A stretch of 64,000 nt of DNA from Phytophthora sp. 'mugwort' (GCA_033558025.1 JAUCEF010000006.1:2976001-3040000), one strand, 5' to 3'; positions 1-12,402 are shown, counted from the first letter of the stretch. Program-made: numbers and translations. The notes: generated by a model from the sequence alone, not told the origin.

Positions 1-947
1 TCCCTGCTTCGACTCCGATCAGTGCAACGGCGCCCGCGGCACCAGAGCAGCGCGAAATTGGGGCCTCTGCGGTGGCACGAGAAAACGACGGCCCTAAAGC
101 GCCTCAACCGGAGCCATGCGAATCTCCGCTATCCACCGCGGCTCTACCTTGTCAACCCCCGGTGGTCCCAAAACCTAATGACGGGTGGATGTTATGCCTA
201 CCAACTCTGTGGTTGACATCAACATGTTCGCCCAAACATTAATGCAGAGGGACGTGGGCACGGCGTCCTCTGCCCCGATTCCGCAACCTAGTTGGCCAGT
301 ACTCGAAGTCCAAGTGGACCGATTATTCGGCCTCTTCACCAAGCTGCAACAAGAACTACACCGTCGTGCTTATAACCTGGTCTCACCACCGCAAGCTCTA
401 CCAACCATCTTCCCTCGACCAGTACAGACGTGAGAGCCGATCTTACCCCAACGGCGAACCAAGGCCCACCCTAGTGGGTACCGCAGCTGAACCCGCCAGT
501 TAGATATTGACGCCGGCCGGCAATGCATCGGACATGCCGCCGCGGGAGATTAATCAACTTCGCGGTACCAGCTCCCCCGTGCCGCGGACTCACGTCAAGG
601 GTGAGTACTTTCCACCACAAGCGCACCAGCTCGCAGCGCACCGCATGTTCCGAGACCTGAACTCAGAAGCAGGTAAGTGGCTGTCTCCCATGTCATTCGG
701 CTGCACTTGTGGGAGCTCGACTGCGTGAGATTCGACGCCCCGCAGCCGTGCTGATGGCAGTGCATAGGGGCCGTCTTAGCTCCAGAGGACTAACCGTGAT
801 GCACTTCCACCCCCAGTACGAGATGGATCAGCTCCGCCGTGGCTCACCAACGCTAACTTCTCGGCCGATTTCGGCGCCGGGGCTGTTCTTCCTGCAACTA
901 AGGCTATCTGTGCAACCTACGAAGATCTGCTGACGGTCATTGGCGGT

Positions 948-1271
948 TTGATCTCGGTCAACGACGCGCTCTGGTATGAGCAGGTCCGTCGCTTGCTTTC
1001 CCGTCTGAAGCGTTTCGTGTTGGCAAATCCTGAACGCGACAACAACACCCCAGAGCGCGTGACCCTTACGCTCATGCACGTCAACCAGTTTATGGGCCGA
1101 GCCTTACCGCACTTGATGGTTTACTCGCCGTACTGGTGGCGGGATTTCAATGATGCTGTGCGTGCCGTCGATTATCACAGCGCGGACTGGCAGGCAGCTC
1201 TCAACAGTTTAGCTCTGCGCATGTCAACCTTGCCCCTCCGGCTCCTGTTGGCTCCCAGGCTCCGGCGTTAA
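948..1271 (+). pseudogene. gag-like fragment of the DIRS-like element
   Basis: This open stretch of about 107 codons lies upstream of the reverse transcriptase in the same orientation. It contains a helical, Trp/Tyr-rich segment (LMVYSPYWWRDFNDAV) resembling a capsid-like region rather than an enzyme. There is no zinc knuckle. A second piece at 2029-2298 (charged helix followed by a proline-rich linker) probably continues the leader into the polymerase. Assignment rests mainly on position, so it is tentative. Confidence 0.35.
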
Positions 1272-2294
1272 TTCGGCCACCAGCAGGGTCGTCACGCCGT
1301 GGCCCGGCACGAATACCAGTCATTCCCTACAGCATCCGTCGCCAAATTCCGAGGGGCGGCGACGGACGCGAACCATGTCGTGTTTCCTCCGTGGAGGTAT
1401 GGGCTATGGAGGCAGCGCCGAACGCTGTGCTCATGCTCGCCGCACCATCGCTGGGACGGCCGCCTCCCACGCGGCCTCCAAGACTCCATCGACCGCAACT
1501 ACGGCGCCGACCGCCGGCAGCACGACCGTCGTCAGCACCAATGAGAGGCCGAGGTGTTGCCCGTTCACCACCACTTCGGTCCGCAAGCACTACCAATCTC
1601 AATACACTAGTTCATGAGGTTGGTACTGCTAGCGAACATTCTGTCAAGTCCAGCATGTGTCAGCAAGGTCAGTGTTCCCCGCTCTAAAGTCAAGCAGTGC
1701 CTGGCTCAAATGTTGCGATCACGGCACCGTTCCATCCCCAACAAGGCACCCCCATGGTCCTTGCGTCGTGTCGAAGTCGCCCCATAGTGCTTCCTCTTCT
1801 GCCAGGTCGCCCCATGGCACTTCATAAAAGCCTAGGGCGCCACCAAGCACGCTCCACATGCTCCGTCGCCCAGCGCGCCGATCATCAATGAGTCCACCAG
1901 TGGTTGCCGGGGGCCCACCTCGTTCTCCGATCATCGCGTCGTGCGCCGTCGCTGCGGGGACGGCACCACCATCATGAAGTTGCCGCCGAACCGGCCCAGC
2001 AGCCGGTCACCGTCGTGCCCCGACCGTAATGCTGAATGAATTACTCGCGACCAAAGCCAAACGGTTCGCGGAACTCTGGGAGAGCATTCGTCTACACAAC
2101 ATCAATTCAGCACTCGGGAAGGTCGGTCTGAAACTGCCTACGCCGCCCTCGCCTCCTGGGGTGGGACCACCAGCATTTAACAAGCATCTTCAACAAGTGC
2201 TATCGGAGTTTATACGCCGCACCCGCATTTCACTACCGCGGTTTGTCGAATTGATCCGGGAAAGGCAGTCGACCTACTATCGTCCAACAAGAAA

Positions 2295-3400
2295 ATGATC
2301 CCGAACGTTCTACGGCGTGCCTGCCGAGGATACCAACACTGCGATGCTCTTGCCGGCATCGCGACAACAGGAGCCCGTATGCCTCTTTCCGCACCGCTGC
2401 CGCTAGAACGCGCGTATCCTGTCAATCACATGTTCGCTGACGACCGGTACCCAGTGTTGGTGAAAAACCTCAGTACAGAACAAGACGCCTGGCGGTGTCT
2501 TGTCGTCGATCTCGACATCTAGGAGATCTGACCAGAGATTCACGTTAGCCCCTTCGGAGTGGTGAATAAGGGTGACGCCGATCCACTCACTACAGGCAGA
2601 GCTATTCATGACCTGTCCTTTCCTGCTGGTCATTCTCTAAATGACCACACCGGCACGTCTAGCACATGTACTCCCATTTTTAAGCACTGTGACGCTGTTG
2701 TCGTCGATATCCTTCAGCAACAACAACGTCACCCGGGAGCAGAAAACAAACGCCAAGCAGGCGAAGTTGCTTCGGCCTTCCGCAACGTATGCACCCACAG
2801 CGAACGTGCCTATCTATTGGACTGTCGCCTCGAGCGGGATAACACGCTAGTCATTGACACTGCGGCTGCCTTCGGCTGGTCTGGATCGCAAGCCAGCTAC
2901 GGAGTGGTTGGAGGCACCATCGCGTTTCTTCATGGACAAGCTGTGAATCAGTACAGGCCCACCGGTCTCGTTAGCTACTATTGGGTGGACGACCATATCA
3001 ACGTTGCAGCGGGCATTGGTCCTAACAGCATCGATGCCGAGCAGTCGCTCCGGCATGCAATGACGACCGTATTGGGGTACAGGGCCATCAACGAGGAAAT
3101 ATTCACGTCTTGGAACTCACGCCAAAAGTTCCTCGGCCTCATCTTCGATACCGTTGCCGCCACTGTTTCCATACCCCAAAGCAAGTCGACAAATCAAGAG
3201 TATGCTTCAGCGCTGCTTACAACGCCGTCGTCTTGGCCCGGTCTGACTACCGTTCTTTGCTGAGTCGCTTACACCATATCGCTACCTGTGTTCGCCCTGC
3301 CCGACCATTTCTACAGCGTCTTCGGGAGCAGGAGCAACTTTTGCACGAATGGAACAAGATACGTGTGTCTGCAGAGATGAAACAGAACTTACTGTGGTGA
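2295..3400 (+). pseudogene. Reverse transcriptase of the DIRS-like element, broken
   Basis: Motifs typical of DIRS-type reverse transcriptases are present in order: RAIHDLSFPAGHSLNDHT near 2610-2650, an AAFGWSGS block near 2860-2890, and the catalytic YYWVDDHINV near 2980-3005. These are followed by the connection segment with NSRQKFLGLIFDT. The first part is interrupted by two in-frame stops (near 2521 and 2530), and the frame changes near 3180, after which the thumb/connection continues as KSRVCFSAAYNAVVLARSDY. The two catalytic aspartates survive, but the lesions make it non-functional. Confidence 0.8.
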
Positions 3401-3431
3401 GCTAGGATTCTACGATCCCCAACTCTAAAAT

Positions 3432-3760
3432 GTGGTCTCGCTGCAGTACTTCAACGCACATCCAGCACCCGATATCATCGTCGAAATGGACGCTTCAGAT
3501 AGCGGTCGGTGTGCACTTGTGTCAGCTGATCGAGTGGTGCTCCGTTACGATTTCAACGCCGTCGAACATGACCTCATCACAGCCACCACGGAACAGTCGT
3601 CGGTCGGATTTGGCTTCAATTACCGCGAGTTGCTATCATGCACCTTACGGTACACACATGGAGAAGAAAGTGTTAAGTCCAGATCGCTACCACTGGCAGT
3701 CCTCCACTTCACGCCCAAATTCGAATTGACAACACTTCAGCAGTTGCATGGCAAAACAAT
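3432..3760 (+). pseudogene. RNase H-like domain of the DIRS-like element
   Basis: Translation shows DIIVEMDASDSGRCAL, the first acidic strand of an RNase H fold, followed later by NYRELLSC, the usual second acidic helix. It is placed directly after the reverse transcriptase, as expected. The frame shifts near 3750; the continuation (ENTISYAGSRTSTSSHLAD) in the next frame is the region that links RNase H to the recombinase in these elements. It is broken and without a start codon of its own. Confidence 0.7.
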
Positions 3761-4990
3761 ATGGCATCCCGCAAATCCAGGACACAGACAATCATCGACT
3801 GCTTGGTTTATGGGAAGCGGAGCTTGGCCTACTCTTCTCGGTAACACATGTGGCGGAGAATACTATCTCATACGCGGGCTCTCGTACCTCCACTAGCTCT
3901 CATCTGGCTGACCGCTTTGACGAACTAGCTCGTGGATGGTCGCAAGTGAACCCGACGGTGAACATTTCAGGGCTGGAAACTATTTGGCGCACTACTTACG
4001 GGCACATTAAGTCGCGGGGTCAACTTACAACATGTACCGTAAGTCACTGATGGTCTGGTGCGCGTGAGCAACACCGCGGAATTCAACCAGCCCTTCTAAA
4101 CCTACCGACAGACACGCGGGTGCAATTCATCGCTGATTTCGTTCTACTGGGGCTACACAAAGGCTAGGTTCCGATCGCAGGGTACGTGATCCACTATTGC
4201 TTCGACACTTCACGGTATCTGTCACTTCTTCCAAGCCGCAAACCTCACCTTCCCGAGTGATCATCCACAAATCCGCATGGCCCTGAAGGTATCAACCGCT
4301 TCGACCGTCCAGTGCACCACAAGGCTCCAGTGTCGCTCAAGCTTTTGGAATGGTACTTCCGTTCTCTCGACCTGGTGTACCCTTCCGACCAAGCTCTCTG
4401 GGGTATTGTGTGTTTATGTTCTTCTTCCTGCTGCGCCGCTCGGAGATCGCCTCCTTAGGAAATAAGTTCACGTGGTTCGCACTCAAGGCCGAAGACGTCG
4501 TGCTGCTTGACGGAAGCGGGTGCGCTACTAGCTGATCACACGAAGCCTTCTCCGTACACATCAGGCGGAAAATCATAAAGACAAATCAGCACGGCTCTCC
4601 GACATTGCGAATACTGAACCGCTCAGGGGATTTCCCCTGGTATTTGGCGCTCTCTGCTTACTCAAGGCCTGACAGTCTCTGCCGATGGGCATTCCGGCAG
4701 CAGTGTTCAGTAACGAGCATGGTACCCTCGGCTGCGTGTCGTCATCGAAGATCTCAAAGACAATCCGTCACGCAGCCGAAAGTATGGGTACCAACCCACC
4801 CAATTTCAGCGCTAACTCACTGAGAGGCGGAGCAACACACATATACCGGGCAGGAGTTGACACCCTCATTATCCAGTTTCATGGTCTTTGGGCCTCAGAC
4901 ACATTCAAGCAATACACAGACAATGAAAAGAGTCCGTCGAAATCTAGTAGCAAAGATTATCTTCGGATCAAGACACGTGCACCGCCTTCA
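3748..4990 (+). pseudogene. Tyrosine recombinase of the DIRS-like element, broken
   Basis: Three pieces in different frames make up a tyrosine recombinase. 3748-4050 holds the linker and N-terminal part. 4380-4535 holds FFLLRRSEIASL, the box I arginine region. 4685-4990 holds the C-terminal catalytic part with ANSLRGGATHIYRAGVD, then GLWASDTFKQYT carrying the candidate nucleophilic tyrosine. The usual box II His-x-x-Arg reads Asn-Ser-Leu-Arg here, so the conserved histidine seems replaced. Frameshifts separate the pieces and the protein cannot be made. It marks the 3' part of the element. Confidence 0.75.
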
Positions 4991-5110
4991 GTAGAGCTTT
5001 CAAAATCAACTCCATCAAAGTGGGTTCAACTCGGCCACAGAGATCGAGTTGAAGTTGATTCTGTAAGTTCTTCTGTATACAGCTTATGTGTTTGTCTCCC
5101 CATGACTGTC

Positions 5111-6436
5111 TATACGAGGAAACGGTTCTTTATAAGGATAGAGGCCGACGCCATGCTTTTTTTTAAGCTTTTAAGAAAGACCATACCCACTCATTGTGTG
5201 TACCACACCAAATGTGCAGTTTGAGAGCGGTCGACAGATACCACCTGCAATTTGCAACGACGTCATGGCGAGAATCCGGCAGTAACGCCAGTGCAAACGA
5301 GTTCCAAAAGTGCGATAATAATAATAAAACATGTTTCAGTCGTCCATGATATAATAGCGCATCCTTCCTGATTGAAGCCTGCACCCCGCCGGCTTTTCCT
5401 GCACTGCAAGTTTTTTTTTTTTCACTTGCAGTGCGGGCGACCGGTCTAGTGCACGATGTAGCCATGTTGGCTCACCAGCTGGGTGAATAAGTTCTGCCTC
5501 GGGGCCAAAAAATTGCCTCGTAAAAGTTCAATCGCTGAGAAAAGCACTCGATAGCCGCATTTTGGTGGCTTGGGGCTCGGCCTGCACCTGCACGGGGACA
5601 GTCCACGCCTGACCACTGCGCGATACGCGCGGGCTTGTGGATGCTTTGCGAGTGCAGTTCGGGCTGCGGCGGGGCTGGATTCAAGGGCCCGGTAGACCGG
5701 CACACAGCTAGCAAGCAGCCCGTTCCAAATGGCTGCTGGTGGAGCTTGCCAGGCCAAAGGGCGCGCTTGGGTCAGAAGTGATGGATTAGCTAACCCAGCT
5801 TTGCTCGGCATCGACGGTCGATATTGTTTAGACACGAAAGTATCTTCGGTTATCTCGGCGTTACACCACCGTTTCATTCGTGCTCAAAACTTTTCGAGTC
5901 AAAAGTGAACATTCCTCGACACTTCAAATCCTTGACGTGAGAAGATCCAGCAACTGAGACCATACATAGTAAGGCATTGCCAGCAGGCTACACCGCTGTC
6001 ATGGGGGTGCTAATCATTACTTAGTTACCATTGATTGACCCAGCTGCTAGGGGTTGCACAAGACCAAGCGAACGTAAGTCCGGTTGGTACCGGGATACTC
6101 CGCTGTTTTACAGCGCTGGCTCGCTCGGCGCCCACCACTCGTTACATGTGCCCTCTGGCGCTGAAATTTGCAGTTGAGCCAGTTGAGGTCCATCGCCAAA
6201 CGAACTGTCGCCGCCCTCTACACACCATCGCAGCTTTACGGCGCTGCAAACTTCGAGCGGCGACACCTTCAACGACGCGCTGCGTCGCAAAAACTTTGGA
6301 AAACGGCCTGTTGCTGCCCCCAATACAAAGCCCTATATATACCTTCCCTACTGTGGGCGGAGAAAAACTGAGCGTTTGCCTTCTTCCGTCTATCACACAC
6401 ACACACGGCACGGAGGTTAACCAGGGCGGCGGAGAA
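5111..6436. other. Gene-free stretch between DIRS remnant and myosin gene
   Basis: I see no convincing gene. Several open frames exist on the minus strand (for example 5446-5877, 143 codons), but they have low-complexity Ala/Pro/Arg-rich composition and no recognisable domain. The stretch holds a perfect hairpin with a T-run loop at 5401-5434. Toward its end is AT-rich sequence (tatatatac near 6334-6342) and a short CA repeat near 6395-6405, probably part of the promoter region of the myosin gene. Confidence 0.5.
5401..5434. repeat. 11-bp perfect hairpin with T-run loop
   Basis: GCACTGCAAGT at 5401-5411 is followed by a run of T and then its exact reverse complement ACTTGCAGTGC at 5424-5434. 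The loop is about 12 nt and almost pure T. The structure is seen directly; its role is unknown. It lies just beyond the DIRS remnant and about 1.1 kb upstream of the myosin start. Confidence 0.6.
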
Positions 6437-6450
6437 ACTCATTTGCAAGA
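6437..6450 (+). promoter_or_regulatory. Oomycete initiator-like motif upstream of the myosin gene
   Basis: ACTCATTTGCAAGA lies about 90 bp before the start codon at 6532. It partly matches the known oomycete transcription start consensus (core CTCATTYY). The core CTCATTT matches well and the downstream flank only partly. The position is right for an oomycete core promoter. This is a motif match by eye only. Confidence 0.4.
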
Positions 6451-6531
6451 CCAAGCGGCAGCCCCCAACCCGCAAGCGCACACAGAACCAGATCGCATTT
6501 TGCCTTGAAAAGGCCCTCGCCCTTGGCCGCC

Positions 6532-9500
6532 ATGGACGTGGGCACCAACGTATGGGTAAAGACCAAGGACGCCGCCGTCTGGGCGGCGGGCGAGGTGGTC
6601 GACTACCAGGATGCCGGCTGCCTCGTGCAGGTTCGACGCCTCGACACGGGCGACGTCGTTGTGCGTAAGTGTTTGCGCCTTTTCACTTTCTTTTTCAATA
6701 ATGCGCCCCCTGTCGCTTTAACACTAGCCTTAACCGGTTGGCTAAAGGTGGCAAAGTGTCTCTCGGCAAGCTAACACTCGCTCCTGTCACTCTTGTGCCA
6801 TCCAATCCGCCTTTTGCCAGGTCATAATTCCGGCTTCGACGGCGAGTTGTGTCTGCGCAACATGTCAGCCAATTTCCCGACCATGTCGAGCCTCACAAGC
6901 CTCGAGCACTTGCACGAGGCCGCGCTGCTGCAGGCGCTAAGCGAGCGTTTTGACCAGGACCATATCTACACGTCTATCGGCGACATTCTCGTGGCTTTAA
7001 ACCCACTCAAACCGCTGCCGCAATTGTACTCGGAGGCGCAGCTGGACGCATACAAGCAGAAAATGACAGGCTCCTGCTCTGCCTCACTTAGAGAGGAGCT
7101 ACCGCCTCATGTATTCGCCATCGGTGGCAAAGCCTTCAGCGGGCTCTTAAAGCCCGAACGACGCAATCAAAGCATCTTGGTCAGTGGAGAAAGCGGTAGC
7201 GGCAAGACCGAGAGCACCAAGTTCCTTATGCAATTCTTGACGAGTGTCGGGCGCGATCAGTCACGCACGGAGCGGGAAGGAAGCGGCGCCGTGGAAATTG
7301 GTCGGCGGATTCTACAGACCAATCCCATTCTTGAGTCTTTCGGCAACGCGCAGACCATCAGGAACGACAATTCGAGTCGATTCGGCAAATTCATCAAGAT
7401 TCAATTCGGAGAGAAAAACGAGATAGTTGGCGCACAGATCGTGAGCTACTTGCTGGAGAAGGTGCGATTGCTGCACCAGAACCCGGAGGAACGCAGCTTC
7501 CACATTTTCTATGAGCTGCTCGAAGGAGCAGACAAGGAGCTGCTGGACGTTCTGGGACTCCAGAAAGGAGGCAAATATGAGCTACTCAACTCGTACGGGC
7601 CCACTTTCGCACGGAAACGAGCTGTGGCGGACAAGTATGCGCAGCTGTATGTGGAGACGGTGCGGGCTTTTGAAGACACGGGTGTCGATGAGCAGGAACG
7701 GCTGGATATTTTTAAGATTTTGGCGGCTTTGCTACATCTTGGAAATGTCAACTTTACGGCTGCTGGTGGACAGGAAGATGATACTGTGGTTACGATGGCG
7801 TCTCGGTTTCATTTAGAGAAGTGTGCAAAGCTCATGGGTGTAGATGTGCACAAGCTGGAGACGCTTTTGAGTAGCCGAGAAATCAAGGCTGGCACGGAGG
7901 TTATGGTGCTCAAGCATAACCCAGAGCAGGCAAAAGAGATCTGCCGATCGCTGGCCAAAGCTTTCTACGGTCGGCTTTTTTCGTGGCTTGTACGTCGTCT
8001 GAGTGACGAGATCAACTACTGTGATTCGTCCATTTCGATCTCGGACGAAGACGAGGAGTTGGCAACCATTGGCATTCTGGATATCTTCGGGTTTGAGAGT
8101 TTGAACCGCAATGGCTTCGAGCAACTTTGCATCAATTACGCCAACGAACGACTACAGGCACAATTTAACGAGTTTGTCTTTGTGCGCGAGCAGCAAGTGT
8201 ACATTGTGGAGGGAATCGACTGGAGAAACATTTCATACCCGAGCAATGCAGCGTGCTTGGCTCTCTTCGATGACAAAAGCAACGGTCTGTTCTCGCTGCT
8301 GGATCAAGAGTGTCTGATGCCAAAGGGCTCAAACCAAGCCTTGAGTACCAAGTTCTACCGATACCACGGCGGAAAGGGATCCACAGACCCAGCAGGACTG
8401 CTTCAGCAACATCTTGCTCAGAGCACACTGCCTCTCCCCATGTCTTCCTTCAGCCGGTATTTGCACCAAACTGAGGCCCGCGAGGAGCCTGTTCCTCAAG
8501 ACACCAAGAAACACCCTTTTTCAGCGTCTAAGATGGAGCGCGTAAACTACCAGTTTGTGGTCCACCATTTCGCTGGTCGTGTTTGCTACAATGTGGAGCA
8601 GTTTGTTGAGAAGAACACCGACGCGCTGCCCGCTGATGCAAGCGACATCCTTTCTTCGTCAAATAACGAGGTGGTGGTGGCGATCGGAGCCGATGAGAAT
8701 GTAGACTTGCCAGCTTCTGACAATGGAACGGCCGGCCGAAGACGCTATTCTATGCTGCGCGCACCTAGTGTGTCTGCACAGTTTAAGAGTCAGCTAGACC
8801 GGCTTATTGTTCAGATCGGTCGCACCGAAGCTCACTATGTTCGTTGCCTTAAGCCCAATGAGGTAAAGAAGCCTGGCATTTTCGATCGTAAAAGGATGGT
8901 AGAACAAATGCGCTCCGTCGGTGTGTTGGAGGCTGTGCGCATCGCGCGTCATGGATACTCAGTGCGTCTCGCGCATGCGAGTTTTATCGACTTGTTCTCA
9001 GGATTCAAGTGTTATTTTAGCCCACGAGACCTTACTAGGAAGATGAACAACCATGACTTGGCGCAAGCGCTAGTTACAGTCTTGATGGACAAGGTGCTCC
9101 TTGAAGACAGGATTGAGAAGAACTTTGGTGCTTCGACTGCAGTGACTGGTGACATCAGCGTCACAGCTTTCGAAAACGACATTGGCCGTATGGACGTGCA
9201 GGTGGGCAAGACGCTTGTATTTTGCAAATCTAGCATCTACAATCGGCTCTCTCGATACCGCGTGGAGTTGCGGAATCATCGCGCGACAGTCGTACAGAAG
9301 TATTACCGAGGGTATCGACATCGCGTGTTGTATCAAGAGCTGCGCGATTTCGTGGTACACATGCAAGCGATTGTCCGAGGGTTTCTTGGAAGGAGACGAG
9401 TGGATAAATTGCACCAACTGCGTCGAGAAAATGCTGCCACTCATATCCAGTCGTGCTGGAGACGTTTTGTCGCTCAACGCAAATTTGCCGAGATGCTTAA

Positions 9501-11520
9501 ACATAAGCGCCAGATTGAATCTGCTATCGTCGTTCAGACTTGCTTCAGGCGTTTTGTGGCACGGCGGATGCTTCGAGTAATGCTGAAGGACAAACGCCAG
9601 CTTGCAGGTGCCATCCGTATTCAAGCAAACTTCCGGCGTTGGCTTGCACAGCGAAAGATTGCGGAGCTTCGTAAGCAAAAGCTCCAGATTTCCGTTGCCG
9701 TTCGCATTCAAACAAATTGTCGGCGTTGGTTGGCGCAGTTGTATCTAGCTCGACTCCGGGCGGAGAAACTCCGTATTGGTGCTGCTGTGCGCATCCAAGC
9801 GCAATGTAGACGTGTCCTTGCTCAGCGAAAACGTGAGGACTTGCTTCGTCAAAAGCTTCAGACAGTTACCGCTATCCGAATCCAATCTCAGTGTAGGCGT
9901 TGGCTAGCCCAGCAAAAACTTGAGCAGTTGGTACAGGAGAAACGTGAGCTTGCTGCTGCTATCTTCATCCAGAGAGCGAGTAGGCGCTGGCTCAAGCAGA
10001 ACAGCTACGTAGCGGCGAAGCTCCAGCGTTTCCGCTTGAACATGGCGTTCCACAAGTTCCGCCGCGCATGTCAAGCATCCCAGGCGACAAGTGAAATGGA
10101 GGCTGAGCCTTCCCCAAGTGACGACTCGTCGACGAGTCGAGCGAAACGACGTATATCGAAATCGACTGGCCTTCCATTGACCCAGTCAAGCTCGGAGCAG
10201 GAAGGCAGTTCTACCAGTGACGATCGGATGGAGCCCCCGATTCGTATTTTCGCTCCTACAACCCGCCGCACCAACAACAGGCAGCGTTATCGCGCAAACA
10301 GCAGACACCGAAGCCGTGCTAGTAGCACCCACGTCGATGGTCGCAACTCGCTATTAGAGAACGAAATCTTGCGCTTGCAGCAAATGCTGGTGGAGCAGCA
10401 AAATGGTAGCGATGTGCGTCCTCCGCGGGACCAACGGTACCGGTCGTCGACGACTGCTCGCCCACCTCGGAGTGCCCCGCTTGGCTTGGGTCAGTCCGTC
10501 AGGGCAACGCGCTCGCGTTCAGGTCGTCGCCGGTATTCAGTGGATGGCGTCCTATCCGAGGAAGAGGACGGCGAGAATGGCGATGGCGTGTCGTTGTTGC
10601 CACCACGTCGTGCACGCAGCGTCATGCCTGCCCAGCAAGCTGATCATATGTCCATGCTGTCGGAGAAGATCGAAGAGCTCGACGCAAAATGCAAGTTTTT
10701 GGAACAGCTCGTGGCACGCAAGAATTACGAGGACTCCGCGAGAGAATCCTTTATCTACAGTCGAGGGTCGCATGGCGGCAGGGAGCGTTTCTCCTCTGCG
10801 GATGGGTCATTGTACGGGGACGCTCCTCCGAGCGAAGCGGGCTCAGATGTGGACTCGCTTATCTTCAACATACAGAGCCAGATGAACATGTTGCGGCAGT
10901 CGATCGCAGTGAAGGAACAGACTCTTCAGACGTCTCGCAAGTCGCATGCCACATCGTTCTCGTCCAGTACGCGGCCCACACGGTCGTCATCTGCTGCATC
11001 AACCACATCGTTCTCAAACCTGCCTATAGGCGAGGCCCCACCGAGTCTGCCATCGTTCCCACTTTCCGAGTCGCAGCTTTCAGTTGGTAGTTCGTCACAC
11101 GGCAACGGCCAGCGTAGTGGCAGTTCCCTTGGGCTACCGCCGACACCGACATCGTCTGTGGCGTCGTCGTTTTACCAGGGACCGGCTCGCCCAGCCCCAG
11201 CCCACTTTGGTGGTCGTGGGATGCCTCGTATCGTCAAGTGGGCGCGCTCTACCAACTGCTACGAGTGTGAGGAACCTTTCAACCTCTTTGTTCGCCGTCA
11301 CCACTGCCGCATGTGCGGTAACTCGTTCTGCCACGAGCACTCGAGTCGGCGCGTGTCTGTCTTTGGCATCGGTTTCGACGACGAACCTGTTCGTGTGTGC
11401 GACAACTGTTTTGCCGAGTACTATGCAGCGGCACAGGAACCGCACACGCCGCAGTATCCTGCTCAGTACGGCTTCAGCTCCGGTCCACTATCCACGTCCT
11501 CGCGGCTCAGCGGTTTGTAG
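6532..11520 (+). CDS. FYVE-tailed unconventional myosin
   Basis: An actin-based motor with a phosphoinositide-binding tail. Two exons, 6532-6664 and 6821-11520, flank a 156-bp GT-AG intron; the joined frame encodes about 1,610 residues. The start lies in the strong context GCCGCCATGG. In order: an N-terminal SH3-like segment; the motor, with P-loop GESGSGKTE (about 167-175), switch I NDNSSRFGKF (about 226) and switch II DIFGFES (about 465); about ten IQ motifs spaced 29 residues (about 865-1115) that should bind calmodulin-like light chains; a Ser/Arg-rich, partly coiled-coil tail; and a C-terminal FYVE finger (about 1518-1580) with RRHHCRMCG and paired Cys ligands. FYVE fingers bind PI3P, so the motor probably acts on endosomal membranes. 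Such myosins are known from oomycetes; I do not assign a class number. All catalytic motifs look intact. Confidence 0.93.
9277..10080 (+). repeat. IQ-motif array in the myosin neck (87-bp period)
   Basis: About ten degenerate repeats of 29 codons encode helices of the form AxxIQxxxRRWLAQRK. The most similar copies lie between about 9430 and 10000, suggesting local tandem duplication within the exon. The array lengthens the lever arm to roughly ten light-chain sites, more than the six of a class V myosin. A 213-codon antisense open frame over this stretch is a by-product of the repeat. Confidence 0.85.
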
Positions 11521-12019
11521 TTAGCGAACTCAAGACGTCACATGTTCTCGTAAGAATTAGAAGTATAATGGATTTGTCGAGTCCGATTTCAAAATATATT
11601 TCGTACAGATGTGCATAAAACACTCACTGATAGATATGATTGGTTTTCACAGGGTTGTGCCGAGAGTGGTTCCATGCACTGCATGAGTGGCAGTGGGCAT
11701 TTGGCCGTCTTTCCCTAAATGAGACAGCGTCATACCGAAGTATACTTATCCAGGAAAGTGCGAATCGCGTTTTAGACACATCAGCGGAAAGAGGGGCGTC
11801 TTAGCTATCGATTGCGACCTTCCAGAAGTTATGTGGCCCCCCGAAAAAATATCTCCCTTCCCAGATCGAAAAGTCAATTTTATTGGCTGTTATTATTTTA
11901 TAAAATTTCACTGCGAATCCAATGAGACTCTCCGTTTCTTCGAAATCGATGTAGAACATCTCGAAAATGTTGCCTTTGCCCCCAATTTCATATTAGTGAC
12001 ATACATATGCCACTATGTA
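11521..12019. other. AT-rich intergenic stretch after the myosin gene
   Basis: This is the 3' flank of the myosin gene followed by AT-rich sequence. I see no gene, no RNA gene and no clear downstream LTR of the neighbouring gypsy element. Confidence 0.5.
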
Positions 12020-12402
12020 TCAATTTGATATGTTTGGGAGGTAAGTATCAGGATGAATACAAGCCTCGGTTGAGCATTCGTATGCTGTAATTGAGCAGTA
12101 AACGACACTCAGGTCGACTTGCACGGCTTCTTCTTTGCAGCAGGACGTGCTCACCCTCGACATCTCTTCTCGCGCATCCTGGTTTGTCTTAGCCGCAGTT
12201 GCTAGTGCAGCTCGATGCTCACGACGAGACTGCTTAGCTGCCTTTGCGGCTTCACTTTGCTGGCTGGTAGGTGCTGCGTACATCGAGTCACTCTGGAAAT
12301 CGTCTGGAACATAGGTGCGTACCACGTGGTGCATGGTATAAAGCTTCTCTGCGTTCAATGAGGAGGGCTTCAGTGGCTCCAGGAAGTGTTCAAACATCTG
12401 GG

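Larger units (their letters stand above)
1..5110 (+). mobile_element. Decayed DIRS-like (tyrosine recombinase) retrotransposon
   Basis: The + strand carries, in order, a gag-like stretch, a reverse transcriptase, an RNase H-like domain and a tyrosine recombinase, all broken by stops and frameshifts. This order, with a tyrosine recombinase instead of a DDE integrase, is the hallmark of DIRS-type elements, known in oomycetes. No long terminal repeats are visible. DIRS elements have inverted or split terminal repeats, which I could not locate; the 5' end may lie outside the window. The individual domains are listed separately. The assignment to the YR-retrotransposon order is secure; the DIRS rather than Ngaro subgroup is an inference. 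Confidence 0.8.

Noticed and set aside
5446..5877. 143-codon minus-strand open frame between DIRS and myosin
   Set aside because: Ala/Pro/Arg-rich, no recognisable domain, and overlapped by another open frame of similar length; not enough to call a gene.
9070..9711. 213-codon antisense open frame over the myosin neck
   Set aside because: It lies opposite the IQ array. The repeated codon pattern keeps the antisense frame open; no domain or start context supports it.
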